Positions 1 through 11,100 of a stretch of 64,000 nucleotides of DNA are shown piece by piece; the first letter of the stretch is position 1; each line of letters starts with the position of its first letter. This stretch comes from Gemmatimonadales bacterium (GTDB lineage: Bacteria > Gemmatimonadota > Gemmatimonadetes > Gemmatimonadales > GWC2-71-9). The notes beneath the pieces are model-generated. The model did no database searches. It had not been told where the DNA came from and worked only from the letters and a program-made list of their open reading frames with translations. The DNA lies in assembly GCA_036500345.1 (NCBI GenBank), contig DASYCE010000015.1:62001-126000 (forward strand). Direction: 5' to 3'. The position numbers were made by a program, and so were the translations under genes.

Positions 1-246
<246 letters not shown>

Positions 247-298
247 CAGCGTCTCCCGCGTTGGCACCAGCAGTGCAGTCTCGTCCCAAGGAGTAGTG

Positions 299-1252
299 AT
301 GGCTCGGCTCACGGAAACGGAATGGATCTGGCGCGACGGCGAATTCATTCGATGGAAGGACGCGCAGGTGCACGTCCTGTCGCATTCGATGCAATTCGGT
401 TCGTCGGTCTTCGAGGGGATTCGCTGCTACAAGACACCGCAAGGGCCGGCAATCTTCCGCCTGCAGGACCATCTGCAGCGGATGATGACGTCGTGCCGTG
501 TCTACCGGATCGACCTGCAGTATGCCGTCGACGATCTCGTGACGGCGTGCTGCCAGGTCGTGGAGCGGAATCAGCTCGACTCATGCTACATCAGGCCGAT
601 GGTGGTGCGAGGCTACGGCGCTGCGGGGATGGTGCCGTTCGACTCGCCGGTCGAGATGTACGTTCCGTGCTGGCCGTGGGGTGCGTACCTGGGCGAAGGC
701 GCGCTGGAGAACGGGATCGACGCGTGCGTCTCGAGCTGGCATCGGGTCGCACCCAATACGATTCCCGCCGCCGCGAAGATCGCGGGCAACTATCTCGGTG
801 GACAGTTGATCAAGATGGAAGCGCTGGCCAACGGCTTTAGCGAAGCGATCGCCCTGGGGCCAGGCGGCATGTTGAGCGAAGGCTCCGGACAGAACGTCTT
901 CATCGTGCACGGCGGCACGGTCTACACGCCGCCGATCGACGGGACGTTGCTGACCGGCGTCACGCGGTCAACCATCCTCACCCTCGCCAGTGAAGCCGGC
1001 ATTCCGGTGCGGGAACAGCCGCTGGCGCGCGAGATGCTCTATGCCGCGGACGAAGTCTTCCTCACCGGGACGGCGTCGGAGGTGACGCCGGTGCGGAGCG
1101 TCGATCACATCGCGGTTGGATCGGGGAAGCGCGGGCCGGTCACCAAGCAGCTGCAGCGAGAATACCTCGATATCGCATCGGGAGCGCGCGAAGACCGGCA
1201 CGGGTGGCTCACCAACGTGGGTGCAGAGGTGGCGGCGATCGCGAACAAGTAG
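299..1252 (+). CDS. ilvE: Branched-chain amino acid aminotransferase (class IV PLP)
   Basis: This is a fold-type IV PLP aminotransferase catalysing the last reversible step of Leu/Ile/Val synthesis with glutamate as amino donor; it is cytoplasmic. The 317-residue length fits IlvE. Recognisable segments are the N-terminal HSMQFGSSVFEGIRCY, the YIRPMVVRGYG strand, the PLP lysine in AAAKIAGNY (about residue 160), and the C-terminal cofactor region LLTGVTRSTIL followed by DEVFLTGTASEVTPV. A GTG lies 3 nt upstream at 296. The ATG at 299 is preferred because AAGGAG at 288-293 then sits 5 nt before it. The gene ends 24 bp from a convergent OmpA-family gene, with a GC-rich inverted repeat between them. 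Confidence 0.93.
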   Translation: MARLTETEWIWRDGEFIRWKDAQVHVLSHSMQFGSSVFEGIRCYKTPQGPAIFRLQDHLQRMMTSCRVYRIDLQYAVDDLVTACCQVVERNQLDSCYIRPMVVRGYGAAGMVPFDSPVEMYVPCWPWGAYLGEGALENGIDACVSSWHRVAPNTIPAAAKIAGNYLGGQLIKMEALANGFSEAIALGPGGMLSEGSGQNVFIVHGGTVYTPPIDGTLLTGVTRSTILTLASEAGIPVREQPLAREMLYAADEVFLTGTASEVTPVRSVDHIAVGSGKRGPVTKQLQREYLDIASGAREDRHGWLTNVGAEVAAIANK

Positions 1253-1260
1253 TTCACGAT

Positions 1261-1276
1261 CGCCGCCGGCGCGGCG
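1261..1276. terminator. GC-rich inverted repeat between convergent genes
   Basis: CGCCGC, a 4-nt CGGC loop and GCGGCG form a perfect 6-bp hairpin. It fills most of the 24-bp gap between the ilvE stop and the stop of the convergent OmpA-family gene. It could act as a bidirectional terminator or 3'-end stabiliser. No U-tract follows on either side, so intrinsic termination is uncertain. Confidence 0.4.
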
Positions 1277-2536
1277 TCAGTTCTTGACCAGCTCCACGCG
1301 GCGATTGTTCTGCCGCCCCTCGGGCGTGTCGTTCGACGCAATCGGCTTGCTCGCGCCGAACCCCGCCGACTTGAGCCGGCTCCCATCGATCTTGTAGTTG
1401 TCGACCAGGTATTGCCGCACCGACGCCGCCCGCTTTTCGGAGAGGGTCTGGTTGGTGGCGGCGGTACCGGTGTTATCGGTGTGTCCCTCGATAGTCAGCT
1501 TGAGATCGGCGTGCTGCGTCAGCATGTCACCGATAGCCTTGAGCGTCGGTGTTGATTCCCCGCGAATCCGGTCGGAACTGACGTCGAAGAGAATCCCCTG
1601 CGTGACGATCCGCCCGCTGGCGTTCAGCCCATCGTAGAGATCGCGGCCGCCGGCGGCGACGCGAAGCCCCGTAAGGAGGGCGCCGTTGTCGTCGGCGTTG
1701 GGAAGGGAGATGTGGATCTTGTCCTCGCGCGGGAAGACCAGACCATTGAGCTGGCCGACGCGGGTCGAATTGACGTACCCCTTGGCGTAGCCGCCGTCGA
1801 CCATGAGGCGGCAGACCTCGAGGTCGTTCTCGCCGACCGGCACGTCCTGACCGGCTTCCTTCGGGCCATTCGGGCCGCGGCCCATGATCCGGCCATTCCC
1901 CTGGTCACATCGAAAGGTCAGCTCGCCGTCGTCGCCAAGCCGGAGATCGAGGCCGCTGCCGTTTCCGCCCGTCCGATGGAAGGTGAACTCGACCGTGAAC
2001 CGCTGCGGCAGCACTTCCGGGAGCGAGACAGTCATGTCCCCTCCGGTCGTGGTGTGGAGATATTTCGTTCCCTTGATGTCGACCACCGTCACGTTCCCGC
2101 CAGTGATGTCTTCGTGGGTCGGCAGATCACCGACCTTGTCGGTCGAGAAATCGTCGAAGAAGAGAACGGTGTCGCCGGGAACGAAGTCGTAGTTGAGCCA
2201 GGCGCCCTTGCCCGGGGGATCGCTGCTCGCAGTGGCGTCGCCGGCGGTCACCGTCGCGCTGGCGGACTGGTCGGCGCTGGTCTTGTTGGCGGCCGATTGA
2301 TCCTTGAGCGGTTTCCCCTTGGCATCGACGACGGTCACCTTCTTGCCGTCGGCGTGGGCCTTGTCGATGCAGTCCTGATCATTGACGGCGCAGTTGACCA
2401 TGCTGTTGATCTTGGTCTGCGCGGCGTCGTTGACCGCGCCGCGGATCATGCCGCCGATCTGCGCCGACGCGGGAGCTGGTGCGGCAAGGAGCGCGAGGAG
2501 TGCCCCGGCAGAAAGAGCTGACAGTGCGAGCTTCAT
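1277..2536 (-). CDS. OmpA-family outer-membrane/peptidoglycan-associated protein
   Basis: This is a 419-residue exported protein. An N-terminal signal peptide (MKLALSALSAGALLALLAAPAPASA) is followed by a low-complexity Ala/Ser/Thr/Asp stretch, then a beta-rich middle region resembling a LamG/concanavalin-type sandwich (about residues 110-310). A C-terminal OmpA domain covers the last 110 residues: ILFDVSSDRIRGES, then IEGHTDNTG, LSEKRAASVRQYL and NNRRVELVKN. The OmpA domain is known to bind the diaminopimelate stem of peptidoglycan. The start has GGAGG 6 nt upstream and overlaps the stop of the upstream sortilin-like gene as ATGA, so the two are probably translationally coupled. The role of the middle domain is unknown. 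Confidence 0.85.
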   Translation of the reverse strand: MKLALSALSAGALLALLAAPAPASAQIGGMIRGAVNDAAQTKINSMVNCAVNDQDCIDKAHADGKKVTVVDAKGKPLKDQSAANKTSADQSASATVTAGDATASSDPPGKGAWLNYDFVPGDTVLFFDDFSTDKVGDLPTHEDITGGNVTVVDIKGTKYLHTTTGGDMTVSLPEVLPQRFTVEFTFHRTGGNGSGLDLRLGDDGELTFRCDQGNGRIMGRGPNGPKEAGQDVPVGENDLEVCRLMVDGGYAKGYVNSTRVGQLNGLVFPREDKIHISLPNADDNGALLTGLRVAAGGRDLYDGLNASGRIVTQGILFDVSSDRIRGESTPTLKAIGDMLTQHADLKLTIEGHTDNTGTAATNQTLSEKRAASVRQYLVDNYKIDGSRLKSAGFGASKPIASNDTPEGRQNNRRVELVKN

Positions 2537-5500
2537 CGTGCGCCTCCGGATCGGTTGGTCGATGGATGTAAGCTAGCGGCGGCCGCGGAGTCGTCAACAA
2601 ACACCGCAATCGGCGGCAAGCCGGCGCGGGCAGCCCGGGCGTTGAACGCCGGCACCTGCGTCGAGACAATTCGGTGCAGCTGGTCGAGCTGTACCTTGAG
2701 CTGGGCTGAGAGATCGGTAAAGATCGGGCCGATGTTGTTGGTCGGCCGGCCGCCACCGGATTCGACCGAGCCGAGAAGTGATGCGAGACGATTATTGAGC
2801 TTGATCGGGTAGTTCAGCGGGTCCTGCCCGCTCTGGTTCTTCACCTGGTAGATCGCTTCCTCAACATCGCTCAGTGAACGGGTCAGCGAGTCGGCCGCGG
2901 CCTTGACGGCGGGATCGGAAATCTTCGCCATCCGCTCGGCGATCTGTGACTTGAGTGCGCGGATCTGAACCACGGCGCCGTTTGCCTCGGAGACCTTGTC
3001 GCGAATCCGGATCGCCATCGCGAATTGCGCGGCGAGATCGGCGTCGGTTGCGTCGCGATGGAGCGGGTGCCGGAGGATCGTCAGCGGTTGCGTCTGGGAC
3101 TTGCCATCGACCGTCAGGTGGACGGTGTAGCGGCCCGGCAGCGCCAGCGGTCCGCTGGTCGTCGCGCCCCAGAGAATCATTGCGGGGAAGGTGGCGGCCT
3201 CGGGATACCGGAGATCCCAATTGACCGCGTTGATCCCTTCGGTCACCGGAGCGCCCGCGGCGCGGCCCCGTCCGCGCCCACCTCCACCGCCACCACCGCC
3301 ACCGCCAGCTGCGTCGCCGCGCCCGCCACCAAGCTCACCACCGCTCTTGCTGGTGAAGATCGTGTCGCCTTTCGCATCGGTGACCTGCACCGTCACCTGC
3401 TGGGCCCGTGCCGGAAGCCAGTACGCGATCCGCGCATTGCCGCCGCCGCGGATCGCCACGGCCGGACGCAGGAGGAGCGGCGACGATGGTGACTCACCGG
3501 GCGTGACCTGCCGCAGCGCTTCGATGTTGTCGAGGATGTAGAAGCCGCGCCCGTGGGTCGAGATCGCCAGCGAGTTCCCCTGCACGATCAGGTCCGACAC
3601 GGGTGCGTCGGGGAGATTGAGCGACAGCGATTGCCAGTTGTCGCCGTCATCGTAGGAGAGGTAGACGCCGTGTTGTGTCGCGGCATAGAGCAGTCCGCGC
3701 CGGGTCGAGTCTTCTCGCACCGAATGCACGTAGGCGTCGGGGGCGATGCCGGTGACGATCTTCGTCCACGTGTGGCCGAAATCATGGGTGCGGAAGATGT
3801 ACGGCGCGTCGTCGTTGAGCAGCGGCCGCTTGACGGCAGCGTACGCCGTGCCCGCGTCGAACGCCGACGCGTCGATGATGCTGACGCGGCCAAAGTCTGG
3901 CATCCCGCTTGGCGTCACATTCGCCCACGTCTTGCCGCCGTTGCGGGTCACGTGAATCAGCCCGTCGTCCGACCCCGCCCAGAGCACATTCACGTCGCGC
4001 TTCGATGGTCCGAGCGCAAAGACCACGGCGTACACCTCGGGGCCGTTCATGTCGCCGGTGATGGGACCGCCGGAGTGCCCCATCGTCGACGGGTCATGAC
4101 GGGTGAGATCGGGAGAGATCTTCTCCCAGGTATTGCCACCATCTGCCGTTCGCCAGACGTGCTGCGACCCGGCGTAGAGCACCTTCGGGTCGACCGGCGA
4201 GAAGACGATTGGATAGGTCCATTGCCACCGTTCGACCAGCGCGCTCGACGGTTCACCCGAAAACATCAGCGGATACGGACCGACTTCCCGCTCTTCGCCG
4301 CTGCGGCGATCGAGCCGGGTGAGGAATGAGCCGTTGTTGCCGCCGGCGTAGAAGACATCCGGGTCTTCCGGGTCGGGCGCGATGTACCCCGGCTCCGCGC
4401 CGCCGACAGAATAGGTGTTGGTCGTGCCGCCACGCCCGCCGCCGCCACCGCGTCCTCCACGCCCCTCGCCAGCATCACTCGGCACGCAGATGGTGCTGGC
4501 ATCCTGCTGTGCGCCGCAGACGTGGTACGGCACGTGAGTCGTGGCAACGATGTGATAGAGCTGCGCGGTCGAATAGGTCCGCGCCGAGAACGTGTGCGCG
4601 CCGAGAGCATCGAAGGTGATCGCGGCGCCGCCGTCATTGGCGTACATCAGGTGCTGCGAATCGTCGGGGTCGATCCACATGTCGTGCGAATCGCTGCCGG
4701 CGTAGTTCGTCATCGTCTTGCCGCCGTCGGTCGAGCGAAGGGTGCCGACGTTCTCGACGTACACCAGGTCCTTGTCGTGGGGATCGGCGGTGACGTGTGT
4801 GTAATAGAAGGCGCGCTGCCGGATATTGTGGCCGCTGTTCACCAGCGACCATGTCGCGCCGGCGTCGTCGGATCGAAAGAGGCCGCCGTTGTCACTCTCG
4901 ATCTCGGCATACACGCGGTTGGGATCGGCGCCTGAGACCGAGACGCCGATCTTGCCGTCGATTCCGGCGGGAAGGCCGGGATTGCGGGTGATCTCCTGCC
5001 AGTGCTCGCCGCCGTCGGTCGACTTGTAGAGACCGCTCCCCGGGCCGCCGCTCGACATCGTCCACTCATTGCGCATCGCTTCCCAGAGCGCAGCGTAGAT
5101 CACATCGGGGTTGTGCCGGTCGATCGAAATATCGATCGCTGCCGTCTTGTTGTCGTGATAGAGCACCTTGCGCCACGTCTTCCCGCCGTCGGTCGTCTTG
5201 TAGACGCCACGCTCCTCGTTCGGCGTGCTGTAATTCCCGAATGCGGCGACGTACACGACATCGGGATTGCGCGGATCGATGCGGATCTTCGAAATCGTCT
5301 GATCCCGGCCGAACCCGACGTGGGTCCAGGTCTTCCCGGCATCAGTCGACTTGTAGACGCCGTCGCCGGCCATGATATCGCCGCGGATGCACGCCTCACC
5401 CATCCCGATGTACACGATGCTGGGATCCGATTCGGAGACAGCCACGGCGCCGACCGAAGCGGAATGCACCTGGCCATCGGTGATCGGCGCCCAGCTGGTA

Positions 5501-5751
5501 CCCCCATCGGTCGTTTTCCAGAGTCCGCCGCCCGCGGCACCGGCGTAGGCGACCTTCGGCTCCCCTTTCACGCCGCTGATGGCAATCGACCGACCCGCAC
5601 GTTCGGGGCCGATGTTGCGCCAGCGGAGGCTCTTGAGGATCGCCGAATCGATCGGCGCCGTGGGTCCCGCCGGGTGGTGAGACCCGACGACGGTCGTACT
5701 GACGGTCGAAGCCAGGCCGAGGGCGGCGATCGCTGCTGCAAGCCGAAGCAT
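2533..5751 (-). CDS. Sortilin/VPS10-like multi-BNR beta-propeller secreted protein (copy 1)
   Basis: This 1072-residue protein has a signal peptide (MLRLAAAIAALGLASTV) and a long run of BNR/Asp-box repeats such as YKSTDAGKTW, YKTTDGGKTW and LYKSTDGGEHW. They fit the two stacked beta-propellers of the sortilin-type glycosyl-hydrolase-like superfamily. After the propellers come a beta-sandwich region, a Gly/Arg tract (GGGRGDAAGGGGGGGGGGRG) and a mostly helical C-terminus. A second Gly/Arg stretch interrupts the propeller near residue 425-440. No sialidase catalytic set was identified, so hydrolase activity is not supported; protein or peptide binding is equally possible. It is one of three paralogues in the window and the most divergent. 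It lies 72 bp downstream of the GH31 gene on the same strand and overlaps the OmpA-family gene. Confidence 0.85.
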   Translation of the reverse strand: MLRLAAAIAALGLASTVSTTVVGSHHPAGPTAPIDSAILKSLRWRNIGPERAGRSIAISGVKGEPKVAYAGAAGGGLWKTTDGGTSWAPITDGQVHSASVGAVAVSESDPSIVYIGMGEACIRGDIMAGDGVYKSTDAGKTWTHVGFGRDQTISKIRIDPRNPDVVYVAAFGNYSTPNEERGVYKTTDGGKTWRKVLYHDNKTAAIDISIDRHNPDVIYAALWEAMRNEWTMSSGGPGSGLYKSTDGGEHWQEITRNPGLPAGIDGKIGVSVSGADPNRVYAEIESDNGGLFRSDDAGATWSLVNSGHNIRQRAFYYTHVTADPHDKDLVYVENVGTLRSTDGGKTMTNYAGSDSHDMWIDPDDSQHLMYANDGGAAITFDALGAHTFSARTYSTAQLYHIVATTHVPYHVCGAQQDASTICVPSDAGEGRGGRGGGGGRGGTTNTYSVGGAEPGYIAPDPEDPDVFYAGGNNGSFLTRLDRRSGEEREVGPYPLMFSGEPSSALVERWQWTYPIVFSPVDPKVLYAGSQHVWRTADGGNTWEKISPDLTRHDPSTMGHSGGPITGDMNGPEVYAVVFALGPSKRDVNVLWAGSDDGLIHVTRNGGKTWANVTPSGMPDFGRVSIIDASAFDAGTAYAAVKRPLLNDDAPYIFRTHDFGHTWTKIVTGIAPDAYVHSVREDSTRRGLLYAATQHGVYLSYDDGDNWQSLSLNLPDAPVSDLIVQGNSLAISTHGRGFYILDNIEALRQVTPGESPSSPLLLRPAVAIRGGGNARIAYWLPARAQQVTVQVTDAKGDTIFTSKSGGELGGGRGDAAGGGGGGGGGGRGRGRAAGAPVTEGINAVNWDLRYPEAATFPAMILWGATTSGPLALPGRYTVHLTVDGKSQTQPLTILRHPLHRDATDADLAAQFAMAIRIRDKVSEANGAVVQIRALKSQIAERMAKISDPAVKAAADSLTRSLSDVEEAIYQVKNQSGQDPLNYPIKLNNRLASLLGSVESGGGRPTNNIGPIFTDLSAQLKVQLDQLHRIVSTQVPAFNARAARAGLPPIAVFVDDSAAAASLHPSTNRSGGAR

Positions 5752-5823
5752 GAATGAACCCGGTATGAGGATGTCGGAGTGTAGCGAAGGCGGCTCTTGT
5801 ACGCGAGCTACCGTTCGTTCAGA

Positions 5824-8067
5824 TCACACCTTGATCTCGATCGGATGCCCCGAAAAGGTTACGGGAACGCTGCTGTTCGAGCCGATGACCCGGACGTCGA
5901 GGCGCCGCGGCACTGTCCCTCGCGGCCAGGAGCCGGCGGCGAGACTGACCGAGAGTATGCGGGCGGCGTCGTTCCACTTTAAGCGGAGTGTTGTCGACTC
6001 GCCGCGACGGTAGTCAAAGGTATGACCATCGTCGTCGTACCACTGCGCATCGCCGTCAGTCCCGGGGTAGATCGCGATCGTCGTGGCGGAGTCAACCGGC
6101 TCGTCGACGTACTGGCGGACCGGCCCGAACGGAACGATGGCGCCGGCCCGCAGATACAGCGGTATCGTCGCCAGGTCGACCGGACGCTGAAGTTCGCGAC
6201 CGCCCGCAACACGCTGGCCGGTCCAGAAATCGAACCAGTCGCCGCGCGGCAGGTAGACGCTGCGCGACGTTGCGCCCTTCTCGACCACCGGTGCCACCAG
6301 CAGGTCGCGGCCCCAGAGATAGCAGTCGGCGCGTGCCACAGCGACCGGATCGTTGGGATAGTGGAGCCACAGCGCGCGCATGATCGGCATCCCCGTCTCG
6401 TGGCACTCGCGGACGGCGGTGTACAGGTACGGCATCAATCGCGATCGGAGTTCGAGATACTGGCGGCAGATCGGTTCGACCGCAGCGTTGTGCAGCTCGG
6501 CGGGATCGACGTGGAATCTCCCTGACTCCGGCGGGCCCCCGTCTCCACCGTCCCATCCCCACGGCAACCGCAAGTGCCAGTTGCGCCCATGCGCGCGAAA
6601 GAGCGGACAGAAGGCGCCGAACTGGAACCATCGTACGTGCAGCTCGCCGGTGTATTCGGCCGTCGGCGAGAAGCCGCCGATATCGGTCCCCCAGAACGGC
6701 AACCCGGAGAGCCCCGCGTTGAGTGCGACAGGGATGTGGGTCTTCAGCGTTTCCCAGCGACTCTGCACGTCACCCGACCAGATGAACGATCCGTACCGCT
6801 GCACACCGGCGGCTGCGTTGCGGTGCAAGGCGAACGGACGCTCGTTCGGCCGGTACTGCTGGCTTCCTTCCCAGTACATCCGGTGCCGGTTGATCTCCGA
6901 CGGCACGTCGTAGTCGTCTCCCTGATCGGGCCACCATCCGTCGGCACCGTCGTCCATCGGCCCCTTGTGATACGGCCAGTAGCAGGCGACGTGACGGTCA
7001 TCGGGCCAGTGATTGTCGGCGGTCCGCCCACTCGGCTCGGGCGCCGTGCACCGATTGTGGATGTTGCCGATCAGATGATGACCTTCGATGACGCTGTGGA
7101 GCACCACCTTGAAATGCCTGTCGTGGAGGGTCGACAGCATCTGTCGCGGATTGGGGAAGTTGACTGGATGCCAGGTGAACTCCCCGTTACGCGTATTCCA
7201 ACCGGACGGAGCGAACTCGGTACCGAGATAGATCAGCGCGTCGCAGGGGAGGCGCTTCTGCCGGAAGGTCTCGGCGATGCCGAAAATCTCGGTGGGACCA
7301 GCGAGCGTGCGATGCGACTGCAGGTAACCGAATCCCCAGCGCGGCGGCATGTCGGCGAATCCAGTGATCCGCGCGTATTCGCGCATCACGACGGCGGGAT
7401 CGGCGGAGGCGACCACGAAGCAGTCGAACGGCGCTGGCGTGTCGTGATGTGGTGCGAATGTCGCGTCTGCTCCGGTGAAATCGAATGCACCAGAAGGCGC
7501 ATGAATGAAGAGTGCGGACGTGCCAGTGGAAATCACCCATTGAATCGGCGCGCGGATTCCGTTGGTGGAAAGTCGGTAGCCGTCGGATCCATTGATCATC
7601 CGTTCGACCGTGCCACGCCGGTCAAACTGCGGCCCGCCTTCGCCGAGACCGAGGAGCGGACCCGGTCCGACCTGAAACGAGACGCCAGCGTGGACCGGAT
7701 CGAAGGTCAGCTGCTGCACCGGATTTCCGTCGGCGTTCGTGACCCGAATCGACGGCGGCGCGGCGGTCACGTCGACAACCAGCGTGCCCGCCCGTTCGCG
7801 ATGCACGGTTCTCGTGCGTCCGGCGACCCGTCCGATCTTCGATTGCGCCAGCTCTCCTGTGTCGGGGAGCGGGACAATCTTGCCATTGATGAGCGGCTGC
7901 ATCGTCAGGCGAACTGTCACCGGCGAGACAACCGCAATCGACAGCTCGACCGGAGTGCCTCCGACGATGAGATCCGGCGCGAGGGAGTGCCGCACCGGAA
8001 CGGCGAGTGCTGCGCTGACGGCTCCGAGTCGCTGGACTGCTTCGCGACGGGTGAGGTGGTCGGCCAT
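5824..8067 (-). CDS. Glycoside hydrolase family 31 (alpha-glucosidase/alpha-xylosidase type)
   Basis: This 747-residue exported glycosidase probably hydrolyses terminal alpha-glucosidic or alpha-xylosidic bonds. A Tat-like leader, RREAVQRLGAVSAALAVPV, starts at residue 7. The GH31 barrel shows WGFGYLQSH, the candidate nucleophile Asp381 in WWPDQGD, the candidate acid/base Asp433 in WSGDVQSRW, and LPFWGTDIGGF. C-terminal beta domains follow (DLLVAPV, RAGAIVPF). The start at 8067 has CAGGAA a few nt upstream; an in-frame ATG at 8121 has no ribosome site and would bury the leader. A TATTCT box at 8097-8102 could be its -10. It is divergent from the second sortilin-like gene, and its neighbours suggest secreted glycan breakdown. 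Confidence 0.88.
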   Translation of the reverse strand: MADHLTRREAVQRLGAVSAALAVPVRHSLAPDLIVGGTPVELSIAVVSPVTVRLTMQPLINGKIVPLPDTGELAQSKIGRVAGRTRTVHRERAGTLVVDVTAAPPSIRVTNADGNPVQQLTFDPVHAGVSFQVGPGPLLGLGEGGPQFDRRGTVERMINGSDGYRLSTNGIRAPIQWVISTGTSALFIHAPSGAFDFTGADATFAPHHDTPAPFDCFVVASADPAVVMREYARITGFADMPPRWGFGYLQSHRTLAGPTEIFGIAETFRQKRLPCDALIYLGTEFAPSGWNTRNGEFTWHPVNFPNPRQMLSTLHDRHFKVVLHSVIEGHHLIGNIHNRCTAPEPSGRTADNHWPDDRHVACYWPYHKGPMDDGADGWWPDQGDDYDVPSEINRHRMYWEGSQQYRPNERPFALHRNAAAGVQRYGSFIWSGDVQSRWETLKTHIPVALNAGLSGLPFWGTDIGGFSPTAEYTGELHVRWFQFGAFCPLFRAHGRNWHLRLPWGWDGGDGGPPESGRFHVDPAELHNAAVEPICRQYLELRSRLMPYLYTAVRECHETGMPIMRALWLHYPNDPVAVARADCYLWGRDLLVAPVVEKGATSRSVYLPRGDWFDFWTGQRVAGGRELQRPVDLATIPLYLRAGAIVPFGPVRQYVDEPVDSATTIAIYPGTDGDAQWYDDDGHTFDYRRGESTTLRLKWNDAARILSVSLAAGSWPRGTVPRRLDVRVIGSNSSVPVTFSGHPIEIKV

Positions 8068-8133
8068 TGGATTCCTGGCTGCAGGCGGGGGATCGAAGAA
8101 TACTGCGGCGCCGCGGCTCATACCGCTGGTGAG

Positions 8134-8139
8134 TATCTT
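8134..8139 (+). promoter_or_regulatory. Possible -10 box (TATCTT) for the second sortilin-like gene
   Basis: TATCTT lies 34 nt upstream of the ATG at 8174, in the 106-bp divergent gap with the GH31 gene. The same hexamer precedes the tRNA-Ser(GGA) gene on the other strand. No convincing -35 is visible at 17-18 bp. Confidence 0.3.
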
Positions 8140-8173
8140 TCGGCGACCTCCAACTACCCAACCAGGTGTTCCA

Positions 8174-11100
8174 ATGCGACAGCTTCGCTCCTGCCTGCTG
8201 GTCCTCGTTGCGGCCGCCCCGCTCGGCGCTCAGGGACTCGATTCGGCGGCGCTCGCCGGTCTTCGGTGGCGCAATGTCGGCCCCGCGAACTTCATGGGGC
8301 GCGTCTCCGACGTGGCGGGAATACCGGGGCCTTCCAAGACCCTCTTTGTCGCCGCGGCTGGGGGCGGGATCTGGAAATCGACCAACAACGGCCAGACGTG
8401 GCGACCAGTCTTCGACGACAAGCGCGTCATTTCGATGGGGATGCTCGCGATCGCGCCGTCGGATACCATGCAGGTGTGGGCCGGAACGGGCGAGCCGAAT
8501 TCGCGCAACACGATCGAGCCCGGTGCCGGGATCTACAAGTCGACTGATGGCGGCGTCACCTGGAACTTCATGGGGTTGAAGGAGACACAGCACATCGGGC
8601 GGATCGTTGTCGACCCGCGCGACCCCAACACGGTGTACGTCGCCGCCCTCGGCGCGGCGTGGAAGGCGAATCCGGAGCGCGGGCTCTACAAGACGATCGA
8701 CGGCGGGAAGACCTGGAAGCTGGTCAAGTTCATCAGCGACAAGGCCGGTTTCGTCGATGTGACGCTCGATCCGCGCAACCCTGACGTGATCTACGCCGCA
8801 GCGTGGGAGCGGCTCCGGACGCCGTACTCGCTCAAGAGCGGCGGCCCGGGGTCGGGACTCTGGAAGTCGACTGACGCCGGCGCGACGTGGTCGGAGATCA
8901 AGGGGAATGGCTTTCCTGATGGGGTCAAGGGGCGGATCGGGCTGGCGCTCGCGCCGTCGAACCCCGACATCGTCTACGCATTGACGGAAGCCGCCGATAC
9001 CCAGAAGGGTGGCGGGTACACCCCCGCTCGTGCGCCTCGCGCGACCGGACTCTATCGCTCGACCGACGCCGGCAAGACGTGGACCCAGATGAATCACACC
9101 GACACGCGGCCGTTCTACTACTCGCAGGTCCGCGTCGATCCGAAGAACCCCGATCGCGTCTACTTCTCGTCGACCGAGCTGCAGGTGTCGGACGACGGCG
9201 GCAAGACCGCGCGCAACGCGGCGCAGCAGGTGCACGTCGACGACCATGCCCTCTGGATCGATCCGCATGACCCGGAGCGGTGGGTCGTAGGGAACGACGG
9301 TGGCGTCGCCATCACCTTTGATCGCGGCGGCAACTTCTCGCAGGGCCAGAATCTGCCGATCGGACAATTCTACGAAGTGAGCTACGACTACGCGGTGCCG
9401 TACAACATCTGCGGCGGCGCGCAGGACAACGGCGCCTGGTGCGGGCCGAGCCGGCGCCGCACTGGCGGTGTCAGCAACGCCTACTGGTTCACGATTCACG
9501 GCGGCGACGGATTCTATACCGCACAGGATCCGACCGACCCCGATGTGGTCTATGGCGAATCGCAGGGCGGCAGTGCCAGCCGAGTCAACCTCAAGACCGG
9601 CGAGCAGCTCGGCTTCCGCAAGCCGACCTGGACCGATCAGTACCGCAAGTGGGAGGATTCGATCGCGGTGGTGCGCGGCGATCCACTCAAGGCGGCATCG
9701 AAAGAGACCAACGCCGCCATCGCGAAGCTTCGTGCCCAGCAGCGGCAGGATTCGGTCGACCTGGCACTGCGGTTCAACTGGAACTCGCCGTTCATTCTGT
9801 CACCGCACAATCCGTCGGTGATCTACTTCGGTGGCAACCGCGTGCTCAAGTCGACGCAACGCGGTGAGAACTTCCAGTTGATCTCGCCCGACCTGTCGAA
9901 GAAGGAACAGGCGAAGATCGATACGTCCACCACGTGGACCGGTGGCGTGACACTCGATGCCACCGGAGCGGAAACGTACGGCACGGTGGTGACGCTGGCG
10001 GAATCGTATCTCAAGCCGGGGATGCTCTTCGCGGGGACTGACGACGGCAACGTCTGGATGTCGCACAACGACGGCGCAGCGTGGGAGAATCTCACCGGAC
10101 GGTTTCCCGGACTTCCCGACAACCAGGTCTACGTCAACCGGATCGAACCATCGCACTTCGACACGTTGACCTTCTGGGTGGCATTCGACAACCATCGTCG
10201 CAACGATTTCACGCCGTACCTCTATGTCACGAATGACGGCGGCCACAGCTTCAAGTCGATCGTCAACAACCTGCCGCACGACGGTGTTGGCGATTTCGTC
10301 CACGTGATCCGTGAGGATCCCCGCAATCAGAACCTCCTCTTCGTCGGGACGTCGATCAGCGCGTACGTGTCGCTCGATCGCGGCGCCACGTGGAATCGCT
10401 TTGCCAGCAGCCTGCCGTCGGTTCCGGTCTTCGACCTGAAGATTCATCCGCGTGATCACGAGTTGATCGCCGCCACGCATGGCCGCGGTTTCTGGATCGT
10501 CGACGTCGCACCGCTCGAGCAGATGACGTCTGCAACACTCGCTGCCGGGACGTACCTCTTCGAACCGAAGACGGGCTATCAGTGGGGCGAAGGGCCAGCG
10601 CTGATGCAATCGGGCAACGGGAACGGACAGGCGTTCTTTGCGATTCCGAGTCCGGCGTACGGCGCCGACCTGTCGTACCGCCTGACGGGAACCGAGACGG
10701 GACCGGTGCGATTCGTGGTCACCAACGTCGCTGGAGACACGCTCGCCTCGATGAACGGCCCCAGTGGAGCCGGCATTCACGACGTGACCTGGAACTATCA
10801 AGGGCGCGTCCCGCCCGCGGCACCGGCACCGCTGACGCCCTCCGAGCGGCGCGACAGCATCCTTCGGGCAGTGCGCGCGCCGATCGTCCTCGACTCGTTG
10901 CAGCGCGCCAGGTTCGACACCGCGGCGATCGCGCGGGCGCGCACGTTGCTGCGCCCCGCCGGCGACTCCGCGGACGCTGCTGGCCGCGGCGGGCGTGGAG
11001 GCCGGGGTGGCGGCCCTGCTGCAGGCGGTGGGCGCGGGAACGGCGCATGCGAGCGGCCGCTGACGATGTGGGATTCGTTCTGCGCCAGGCCGGCTGAGGT

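Noticed and set aside
3270-3310. Proline/alanine-like repeat tract that could look like a short repeat array
   Set aside because: It is the coding strand complement of the Gly/Arg tract in sortilin-like copy 1, without spacers; not a CRISPR array.
6574-9499. Long open frames at 6574-8547 (+) and 7622-9499 (-)
   Set aside because: Both run antisense to the GH31 or sortilin-like genes and cross the divergent promoter; they are shadow frames.
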